From contig DILD01000037.1 of the NCBI GenBank assembly GCA_002424845.1, forward strand, positions 1 through 7,146: a DNA stretch of 7,146 nt, in the 5' to 3' direction. The position numbers were made by a program, and so were the translations under genes. The notes beneath the pieces were generated by a model that had not been told where the DNA came from, did no database searches, and saw only the letters and a program-made list of their open reading frames with translations. The stretch is from Thiobacillus denitrificans (GTDB lineage: Bacteria > Pseudomonadota > Gammaproteobacteria > Burkholderiales > Thiobacillaceae). This document shows positions 1-4,812 of the stretch, piece after piece (position 1 is the stretch's first letter; each line of letters begins with the position of its first letter).

Positions 1-602
1 AGGCTGCCGTCGAGAAACAGCGGATGGCGATTGATCGCCGGGTGGTCCTTGAAGCGGATGCCCCAGGGCGAGTACGGCGTCGCCTCGACCGCCAGCCCTT
101 CCACCTGCAGCTGCGCCAGCACCGCGTCGCGGCCGGCCTTATGCGCGTTCACCCGCACGTCGAGCGGCGCCGGCTGCTGCAGCGCGCGGCCGAGCGCGAG
201 GATGTCGGCGTCGCCCATCGACGCCTGCAGTTTTTCGACCACCCATTCGGGCAGTTCGGCCGCCACGGCCAGCGGCAGGTCGTCGGTCTTGGCGTTGCGG
301 ATGTGGTCGATGAGTTCGGGCTTGGCGAATTTTTCCAGCGTCGCGCCGCTCATGCCGCGCGACTTGATCAGCCAGGCAATGATGAGCGTGCGCGGGTTGG
401 CCGCCGGCACCACCACCGACAGATAGCGGTAGCGCCGCAGCACGCCGAACACGGCTTCCGCCACGAACGCGCGGTCATGCGAGCCGAGCTTTTTATGTTC
501 GCGGAAAAATGCCGACAGCACGGCGTCGGCCGGGCGTTTGAAGTCCAGCACCAGATCGAGCGCCTGGGTGGCGAGTTGTAACAGCGGGGGGGAAAGTTCC
601 AT
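1..602 (-). CDS. RsmB/NOP-family SAM-dependent rRNA cytosine-C5 methyltransferase, N-terminal part (cut by window edge)
   Basis: Translating the minus strand from the ATG at 602 gives 200 open codons to the window edge, so the 3' part is missing. The protein starts MELSPPLLQLATQALD. It has an all-helical NusB-like N-terminal region (about residues 1-140), with a pattern such as LGSHDRAFVAEAVFGVLRRY, followed by the family hallmark PLDVRVN at about 147-152, which opens the PUA-like/pre-catalytic segment. The SAM-binding domain and the two catalytic cysteines of RNA m5C methyltransferases would lie beyond the edge and cannot be checked. Family members methylate cytosines in rRNA (RsmB acts on 16S C967), but which base this one modifies is not visible. 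It lies 54 bases after the preceding minus-strand gene, so co-transcription is likely. No clear Shine-Dalgarno is seen before the ATG. The family call is firm; orthology to RsmB itself is not. Confidence 0.85.
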   Translation of the reverse strand, partial: MELSPPLLQLATQALDLVLDFKRPADAVLSAFFREHKKLGSHDRAFVAEAVFGVLRRYRYLSVVVPAANPRTLIIAWLIKSRGMSGATLEKFAKPELIDHIRNAKTDDLPLAVAAELPEWVVEKLQASMGDADILALGRALQQPAPLDVRVNAHKAGRDAVLAQLQVEGLAVEATPYSPWGIRFKDHPAINRHPLFLDGS

Positions 603-656
603 CAGCGGGGTGCAGGCAAGATTGGTAAACAGCAGGGGCAACCCTGCCAAGGGGGA

Positions 657-959
657 TTACTCGTCGTCGCCGAGTTCGGGATCCCAGCCTTTTTCGCGCG
701 CACGCTCCGTCGCCATCTTGTACAGCGCTTCATGACGTTCACGCAATTCGGGCGGCAAGCGGCTGGGCAGATTGCCGTATTTGTCCCATGCGGCCTCGAT
801 TTTCTCGGTCAACGCCTGCATTTGCCCCAACTGCCAGCCGGCACAATCCTCGGTTTCCGGAATGAAGCCAAACAGCCAGCCATCCAGCACGACGCGCGCC
901 AGCATGGTGACGCCGTGCTTGTCGTTGTAAAACCCGGCATAAGTCATTTTGTTGTTCAT
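657..959 (-). CDS. Conserved-looking hypothetical protein, 100 residues
   Basis: I do not recognise a named family. The protein is small, soluble and acidic at its end (ends DPELGDDE), with no signal peptide or membrane segment. It begins MNNKMTYAGFYNDKHGV, has an aromatic strand-like middle (VVLDGWLFGFIPE) and a helical, charged second half that includes LPSRLPPELRERHEALY. The ATG at 959 is chosen because it overlaps the stop of the upstream psiE-like gene as ATGA, which suggests translational coupling; a second in-frame ATG four codons on is possible. It sits between the PsiE-family gene and the methyltransferase on the same strand, so it probably belongs to their operon. Codon composition and coupling support a real gene. 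Function is unknown. Confidence 0.75.
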   Translation of the reverse strand: MNNKMTYAGFYNDKHGVTMLARVVLDGWLFGFIPETEDCAGWQLGQMQALTEKIEAAWDKYGNLPSRLPPELRERHEALYKMATERAREKGWDPELGDDE

Positions 960-1384
960 GGCTGCGGGTCTCTGTCTTTCAGGTTTTCGTCATAAGGGTA
1001 GCGCGTGTGGCCATATCGAATGACCAGCACCGCGAAAGCCAGCAACAACATCGAAGCGGTCACGCCCAGCATGCGCCAGACATCAAGGCTTTTCATGTCG
1101 AGCACCAGATAGCGGGCCAGCGCCACAATGGCAATGTAGATGGGGAAACGCACCGGCAACTGCCCGGAACGGAAATACACGCCGACCATGGCGAGAATTT
1201 CCAGATACAGGAACAACAGCAGCAGGTCGGCCAGCGTCACCGTCCTGGCATCGACCATGGTCTTCACTTCGATCACGCCTGCCACCAGCGTGGCGATCGT
1301 GATGATCACAAGACCAATGGCCTCGAACACGCCCAGCAAACCGAGTGCCTGGCGTGAAAGTTTCTGGTCTTGAACGGGCTTCAT
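956..1384 (-). CDS. psiE: PsiE-family (phosphate-starvation-inducible) inner membrane protein
   Basis: The 142-residue protein begins MKPVQDQKLSRQALGLL. It has four hydrophobic segments at about 18-40, 51-71, 81-98 and 104-124. The segments EAIGLVIITIATLVAGVIEV, LLLLFLYLEILAMVGVYF and PVRFPIYIAIVALARYLVLD follow the PsiE pattern: a small four-helix protein with a conserved YLEI-type motif and an R-F/P-I-Y-I segment. E. coli PsiE is 136 residues, close to this length. Its molecular role is not known; in E. coli it is induced by phosphate starvation, and nothing here (no clear Pho box) shows the same control. An upstream in-frame TTG would add 16 residues, but the added sequence is poor in family character, so the ATG at 1384 is preferred. 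The stop overlaps the next start as ATGA. Confidence 0.82.
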   Translation of the reverse strand: MKPVQDQKLSRQALGLLGVFEAIGLVIITIATLVAGVIEVKTMVDARTVTLADLLLLFLYLEILAMVGVYFRSGQLPVRFPIYIAIVALARYLVLDMKSLDVWRMLGVTASMLLLAFAVLVIRYGHTRYPYDENLKDRDPQP

Positions 1385-1453
1385 GGCATTGCAGGGCAAG
1401 GGACACCGAAGGATACCATTCGGCCCGGCCAAAAGCCGCTCACATTAAGTCCA

Positions 1454-1483
1454 GCCAAGCCATCAGGCGGGCCAAGCATCAGG
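1454..1483. repeat. Imperfect 17-base-period direct repeat just after the htpX stop
   Basis: GCCAAGCCATCAGG (1454-1467) is followed by GCCAAGCATCAGG (1471-1483), differing by one missing C. The second copy covers the htpX stop codon. The surrounding bases also form inverted repeats (AGCCATC at 1458-1464 with GATGGCT at 1483-1489), which could fold weakly in the htpX transcript. There is no following T-run on the minus strand, so I do not call a terminator. It is probably a small local duplication. Confidence 0.45.
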
Positions 1484-2360
1484 ATGGCTGGACGGCACGC
1501 AGTGCCGCGATGCGTTCTTCCAGCGGCGGGTGCGTCATGAACAGGCGCTTCAGGCCGCTGGCGCCACCGCCACTGATACCGAAAGCAGCCATTTTCTCGG
1601 GCAAAGGCGCCGGGTGCAGGCTGTTGAGGCGCTCCAGCGCGGCGATCATCGCGCCGCCCCCGGCCAGGCTGGCGCCGCCGCGATCGGCGCGAAATTCGCG
1701 CTGGCGCGAGAACCACATGACGATGATTGAGGCGAGGATCCCCAGCACCATCTGGGCAACGATGGTGGTGATCCAGAACGCCGGGCCATGGCCGCGCTCG
1801 TTCTTGAACACGACGCGGTCGACGGTGTGGCCGATCACGCGCGAAAGGAAGATCACAAAGGTGTTCACCACGCCCTGGATCAGCGTCAGCGTCACCATGT
1901 CGCCGTTGGCGATGTGGGCGATTTCATGACCGATCACCGCTTCGGCCTCCTCGCGCGTCATGGCGCGCAAGAGGCCGCTGGACACCGCGACCAGCGAGCT
2001 GTTGCGGGTCATCCCGGTGGCGAATGCATTGACGTCGGGCGAATCGAAAATCCCGACTTCGGGCATGCCGATGCCGGCGTCTGCCGCAAACTTTTTCACG
2101 GTGTCGACCAGCCAGAACTCGGTCGAGTTCGAAGGCGTCTCGACCACCCGCACGCCCATCGATTTCTTTGCCATCCACTTGGAAATGGCGAGCGAAATGA
2201 ACGAGCCGCCGAAGCCCATCACTGCGGCGACGAACAGCAGCGAGGTCAGATTGAGGCCATGCTCGTTGAGATAGGGTTCGATCCCGAAGACGCGCATGGC
2301 GATCGACAGCACCAGCAGGATGGCAATGTTGGTGGCGAGAAAAAGGGCAATACGTTTCAT
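1479..2360 (-). CDS. htpX: Protease HtpX, M48-family zinc membrane metalloprotease
   Basis: The 293-residue product has exactly the length of E. coli HtpX. It starts MKRIALFLATNIAILLVLS, the typical first membrane helix, with a second helix at about 38-60. The zinc motif HEIAH is at 145-149 (His145, Glu146, His149). Two further hydrophobic segments follow at about 157-177 and 194-217, then SRQREFRADR, whose Glu222 is the expected third zinc ligand. The end contains MTHPPLEERIAAL, characteristic of M48B enzymes. HtpX sits in the inner membrane with its active site on the cytosolic side. It degrades damaged or misassembled membrane proteins, with partial overlap with FtsH. The ATG at 2360 is chosen over an upstream extension because GGAG lies five bases before it and the family begins at MKR. 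A sigma-32-like promoter lies 40-67 bases upstream, fitting a heat-shock gene. Confidence 0.97.
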   Translation of the reverse strand: MKRIALFLATNIAILLVLSIAMRVFGIEPYLNEHGLNLTSLLFVAAVMGFGGSFISLAISKWMAKKSMGVRVVETPSNSTEFWLVDTVKKFAADAGIGMPEVGIFDSPDVNAFATGMTRNSSLVAVSSGLLRAMTREEAEAVIGHEIAHIANGDMVTLTLIQGVVNTFVIFLSRVIGHTVDRVVFKNERGHGPAFWITTIVAQMVLGILASIIVMWFSRQREFRADRGGASLAGGGAMIAALERLNSLHPAPLPEKMAAFGISGGGASGLKRLFMTHPPLEERIAALRAVQPS

Positions 2361-2365
2361 CAGTG

Positions 2366-2369
2366 CTCC
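2366..2369 (-). promoter_or_regulatory. Ribosome binding site of htpX
   Basis: On the minus strand the sequence reads TTGGAGCACTG directly before the ATG at 2360. GGAG with a five-base gap is a good Shine-Dalgarno, and it fixes the start at the MKRIALFL methionine rather than nine codons upstream. Confidence 0.7.
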
Positions 2370-2399
2370 AAAAGAAAATCCGGACAACGAACGTGCTTA

Positions 2400-2427
2400 A
2401 GATGGCGTTACATGGCGATAGTTCAAG
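2400..2427 (-). promoter_or_regulatory. Candidate sigma-32 (RpoH) heat-shock promoter of htpX
   Basis: On the minus strand CTTGAAC (2427-2421) is followed after 13 bases by CGCCATCT (2407-2400). The known RpoH consensus is CTTGAAA, 11-16 bases, CCCCATNT. The -35 element differs at one position and the -10 element at one fixed position. The predicted transcript start would lie roughly 30-35 bases before the htpX ATG and would include the Shine-Dalgarno. htpX is a heat-shock gene in E. coli, so position and match agree. The promoter assignment is inference from consensus. Confidence 0.6.
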
Positions 2428-2462
2428 GCCGGGCTGCCATTATCCCAAAACCAGATGACTTT

Positions 2463-2978
2463 TCATGATTCCGTGACGGAAACCGGAACCAGCTCGCGCA
2501 CTGCCTCGGCAGGCGTCATCACCTGAAAAGCCGGTGCGCAACGGCGGCGCAACTTGAGCACCGCACGATCCTTGCTGACCAACCCGCTCGCCCCGGACGC
2601 CGCGGCCAGTTCGATGAACTTCTGATCGTCGGCGTCGCTGCAACGCGGCATACGACGCCACACGGGCTCCAGCCCGTAGTGGATCGGAGTCCCCTTGTGG
2701 GGCAGGCCGCTATCCACACCAACGGCATCCGCCTTAAGCGCCAACGCCTGATAACGCGCAAACAATGTCGCCTGCCGCGCCGCATCCAGCGCAAACCCGG
2801 GATACCCCAGCACGCGCCGCCATTCTTCCAGCGTGGCGTCCGTCACCACACAGCGCACGCGCCCGTCTTCCAGCGCAAGCCGCAGGGGGCGTGCAGCCGC
2901 ATCGTCGAAGTGCAGCAGATCGAGCACCACGTTGGTGTCGATCACCAGCAGGGGCCTATTCAGCTGCTGTTTATTCAA
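2463..2978 (-). CDS. PIN-domain protein (putative ribonuclease, COG1569-like toxin family)
   Basis: The 171-residue product shows the acidic PIN-domain active-site pattern: LLVIDTNVVLDLL with Asp14, DATLEEWRRVL with Glu51/Glu52, CSDADDQKFIELA with Asp115-Asp118, and LVSKDRAVL with Asp137. These are the usual magnesium ligands of PIN ribonucleases, and the layout fits the 'toxin component, PIN family' group. The start is TTG at 2978, since no ATG or GTG lies early enough to keep the first catalytic Asp comfortably inside the domain. This TTG lies inside the last codons of the upstream thioredoxin gene (eight-base overlap), suggesting translational coupling and modest expression. No antitoxin-like small gene is adjacent, so it may be a stand-alone RNA-processing enzyme rather than half of a toxin-antitoxin pair. 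RNase activity is inferred from family membership. Confidence 0.87.
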   Translation of the reverse strand: MNKQQLNRPLLVIDTNVVLDLLHFDDAAARPLRLALEDGRVRCVVTDATLEEWRRVLGYPGFALDAARQATLFARYQALALKADAVGVDSGLPHKGTPIHYGLEPVWRRMPRCSDADDQKFIELAAASGASGLVSKDRAVLKLRRRCAPAFQVMTPAEAVRELVPVSVTES

Positions 2979-3342
2979 GCGAGGTGTGCTCGGCGATGAA
3001 CTCGCGCACCCAGTGTTCCGGCTTTGAACTGGAGAAGCGTCCGACGATTTCCCCCTTAACGAACAGCAGCACGGTGGGAAAACCGCGCAGGCCGTAGCGC
3101 CCGGCGAGCTTCATGTTGGCGCCTTCGTCGACCTCGACCTTGGCCATGTGGACCTTTCCGGCATGATGCGCGATGACGCGCTCCAGCACCGGCGTCAGCG
3201 CGCGGCAGGGCGGGCACCAGTCGGCCCAGAAATCGACCAGGATGGGCAGCGCGTGCGAGGCCTCGATGACGTCGCGGTCGAAGCACTCCAGGTGAGTATC
3301 GAAAATCGGGCCCGGCGCGCGGGCGGCTTGGGTGTCGGTCAT
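2971..3342 (-). CDS. Thioredoxin-fold protein with CPPC active site
   Basis: The 123-residue product has the thioredoxin fold signature: ILVDFWADWCPPCRALTPVL with Cys43 and Cys46, the VEVDEGANM strand, and GLRGFPTVLLFVKG with the cis-proline Pro89. It lacks a signal peptide, so it should act in the cytosol as a dithiol-disulfide reductant or a specialised partner. The active site is WCPPC rather than the WCGPC of classical thioredoxins; Pro in the second central position is retained. A short N-terminal extension of about 15 residues precedes the core, and an extra cysteine lies at position 20. The ATG at 3342 has only a weak purine-rich stretch before it. The stop overlaps the TTG start of the PIN-domain gene, so the two are probably one transcript. 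A divergent gene begins 130 bases away. The fold is certain; its physiological partner is unknown. Confidence 0.92.
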   Translation of the reverse strand: MTDTQAARAPGPIFDTHLECFDRDVIEASHALPILVDFWADWCPPCRALTPVLERVIAHHAGKVHMAKVEVDEGANMKLAGRYGLRGFPTVLLFVKGEIVGRFSSSKPEHWVREFIAEHTSLE

Positions 3343-3471
3343 GGTGGCTGCTGCTCGGAATCGGTGCGCGCCTATTTTGCCTCAAGGAGGCGGCTTTCCG
3401 GCTGTTCCGGTCAACGCTCTCCGCGCAAAAAATGCTTCACCCGGCACGGCAAGGGCTGTTATTTTTACGCC

Positions 3472-3882
3472 ATGGAAGAGCGTTTTTATCGCGGACAGGA
3501 AATCGCCAGGCTGCCGGACTTTCTGCCCGCCGCCACCTACAACCTTGCGCACACCCTGCTGGCGCGCGCCGGACCATGCCTGTTCGTGCCGATCCGCAGC
3601 CTGCAGTACATGGCGGTGCTGGATGCGGAGGAATTCATCTTCGTCGACAGCCAGAACAAGGCCTGGGTCGAGCTGGCCTGGCGGCATTTTCGTCCGCAGG
3701 CGCGCAGCGCCCTCGACGAACGCGTGCCGTTCGAGATGGTGCATTACGCGCCGCAGGCCGTCGAGACCATGAAACGCCTGCCGGGCGAATTCCATCAGGC
3801 GCTGCGGGTGCTCGCCGAGCGCGAACGGCCGCAGCAGGCGGCGCGCGTGCTGCCGCTGGTGCGCCCGCCTCGCCCTGAATAG
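3472..3882 (+). CDS. Hypothetical protein, 136 residues
   Basis: I recognise no family. The ATG at 3472 opens MEERFYRGQEIARLPDF and the frame ends at TAG 3880-3882. The product is soluble, with no signal peptide or membrane helix. It has a strand-rich middle (PCLFVPIRSLQYMAVLDAEE then FIFVDSQNKAWVELAWRHF) and a basic, helical C-terminal third rich in Arg, Glu and Gln. The frame extends upstream past this ATG, but the upstream part crosses the divergent regulatory region and looks non-coding. It is transcribed away from the thioredoxin gene; the 129 bases between must hold both promoters. A T-rich stretch (TGTTATTTTTA, 3457-3467) right before the ATG could be a -10 region, giving a very short leader, but the -35 is poor. 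Strong third-position GC bias supports real coding. Confidence 0.65.
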   Translation: MEERFYRGQEIARLPDFLPAATYNLAHTLLARAGPCLFVPIRSLQYMAVLDAEEFIFVDSQNKAWVELAWRHFRPQARSALDERVPFEMVHYAPQAVETMKRLPGEFHQALRVLAERERPQQAARVLPLVRPPRPE

Positions 3883-3990
3883 CGGTGGAACACCGGACCG
3901 CGCTGCCCTCGCCGCCCGCGCCGACTGGACGTTGACGGCGCCACAGTGTTAAAACGCCTGCATGCGCGCCCCCTCCCTTCCTAGCCCGCC

Positions 3991-4131
3991 ATGAGCGACC
4001 GCCCCGTTTTTCCGTCCTGGTCGTGGAAGACAATGCCGATCTGGTGGCAAACATCGCAGACTTTCTGGAGGCCCACGGCCATCTGGTGGATGTGGCCCAG
4101 GACGGCGTGACCGGCCTGCACCTGGCCGTCG
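3991..4131 (+). pseudogene. Truncated, frameshifted response-regulator receiver domain fragment
   Basis: The ATG at 3991 opens MSDRPVF, a normal start for an OmpR-type regulator. The continuation VLVVEDNADLVANIADFLEA, then HGHLVDVAQDGVTGLHLAVA, lies in another frame. One base appears to be lost in the run CCCCGTTTTTCC (4002-4013). The receiver's first strand with the acidic pair (Glu-Asp), helix 1, strand 2 and helix 2 are present. The sequence then breaks off where the phospho-acceptor Asp (usually in a VLDxxLP motif) should follow, so only about 45 of some 115 receiver residues remain and there is no DNA-binding domain. A GTG at 4023 could open the second frame, but the product would still lack the phosphorylation site. 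It is a remnant of a two-component regulator gene. The similarity is clear; the mechanism of loss is inferred. Confidence 0.75.
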
Positions 4132-4446
4132 CGCCCTGCAAGTCGAAAACAAAACCGCCGTCGCCTGGAGCAATCTTGCCTACGCTTTGTACTATATTGA
4201 GGTACGGTGGTTTCGCTTGGGAAGTTGCTCGATGCGCCCAGCGGCCCACATCCGAGAACAGCGCGTTCCGGCTTTCCCTGGAGGAGATGAAAGGCCTGCC
4301 GCTGCCCATTTGTCCGGTTCAGTAAGCGCCGAAAGCTTCTGGGCCCAGGGATAACCGGCAGGATGCCCCCAACTCACAAGTGACGCCTGAATGCCTAAAA
4401 TGGCGGCACATTTTCTTCGCACTCAACCATCTGGGGAGCTGATCCC
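4132..4446 (+). other. Region without intact gene: scrambled remnants and leader of the protease operon
   Basis: After the broken receiver domain no credible complete gene is present on either strand. Frame 4133-4201 reads ALQVENKTAVAWSNLAYALY plus YIE, which resembles part of a tetratricopeptide repeat (pattern A-W-x-N-L-A-x-A-L), but it is too short to be sure. From about 4202 I recognise nothing. The stretch includes a perfect ten-base palindrome CTGGGCCCAG (4339-4348) and an AT-rich hexamer TAAAAT (4396-4401). That hexamer could be the -10 of the lipoprotein-protease operon; no convincing -35 lies 15-18 bases before it. The last bases carry the strong ribosome binding site of the lipoprotein gene. 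Confidence 0.5.
4433..4438 (+). promoter_or_regulatory. Ribosome binding site deciding a GTG start
   Basis: GGGGAG lies eight bases before the GTG at 4447. It is the strongest Shine-Dalgarno on the plus strand here and supports GTG as the true start of the lipoprotein gene, placing a signal peptide directly at the N-terminus. Confidence 0.7.
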
Positions 4447-4812
4447 GTGACAACGCACCTCCTTCTGGTCGGCTTGCTACTGTCCGTATCGCTGGCCACC
4501 TCTGCCTGCAGCTTTCCTGCAAAACCCGTTGTGGGGGAGGCCCGTGTGCTGCGCATCATTCTTGTTCCCGCCCCGCAAGGCGGCCTTGATCCGGCTTCCG
4601 CCATTGGGCTCGCCCGCCTGTCCCGGACCGCTGGCGTACCTCTGGTTTATCTCCGAAGCATGAGTGACGGTGGCCATCTGCTGGCCAGCGGGGAGGACGT
4701 GAGTCCATCCGCGGCCAAGGAAGTATTGCAACGACTGGCGGCCGATCCCGCGATCGCGCAGATCGAGGAAGACCGGCGCATGACCCATCAATCGCCCTGG
4801 GTAACGCCATGA
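4447..4812 (+). CDS. Predicted lipoprotein resembling a subtilase propeptide (possible protease inhibitor/chaperone)
   Basis: The 121-residue product starts MTTHLLLVGLLLSVSLATSA and then Cys21. That is a short lipoprotein-type signal with a lipobox TSAC, whose -3 Thr is not ideal. Ser at +2 would favour the outer membrane in Enterobacteria. The rest (about 33-112) resembles the propeptide of the subtilase encoded next: LRIILV against DRIIIKV, VPLVYLRSMSDGGHLL against DIVWLRAMSGNADVLRL, and IEEDRRM against AEPDRRM, in the same order and spacing. In inhibitor-I9-type propeptides the C-terminal segment enters the protease active site. A free-standing copy could therefore inhibit the enzyme or help it fold; that is inference. 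There is no catalytic domain. The stop overlaps the subtilase ATG as ATGA, so the two are translationally coupled and likely made in fixed ratio. It could instead be a duplicated remnant without function. Confidence 0.72.
   Translation: MTTHLLLVGLLLSVSLATSACSFPAKPVVGEARVLRIILVPAPQGGLDPASAIGLARLSRTAGVPLVYLRSMSDGGHLLASGEDVSPSAAKEVLQRLAADPAIAQIEEDRRMTHQSPWVTP

Noticed and set aside
24..581. Long plus-strand open frame rich in Arg, His and Gln
   Set aside because: It is the antisense shadow of the methyltransferase gene, which has clear family motifs on the minus strand; the composition is that of a GC-rich antisense frame.
1788..2468. 226-codon plus-strand open frame
   Set aside because: Antisense to htpX, whose zinc motif and full length are certain; His/Arg-rich shadow translation.
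3379..3391. Inverted repeat GCCTCAAGGAGGC in the divergent promoter region
   Set aside because: A five-base stem with a three-base loop is common by chance at this GC content; nothing ties it to an operator or terminator.
3635..4309. 224-codon minus-strand open frame across the 136-residue gene and the regulator remnant
   Set aside because: Arg/Ser/Pro-rich composition with no motif; the opposite strand carries recognisable receiver-domain sequence.
4339..4348. Palindrome CTGGGCCCAG upstream of the protease operon
   Set aside because: A perfect ten-base palindrome, but too short and GC-rich to call an operator without a second copy or conserved position.
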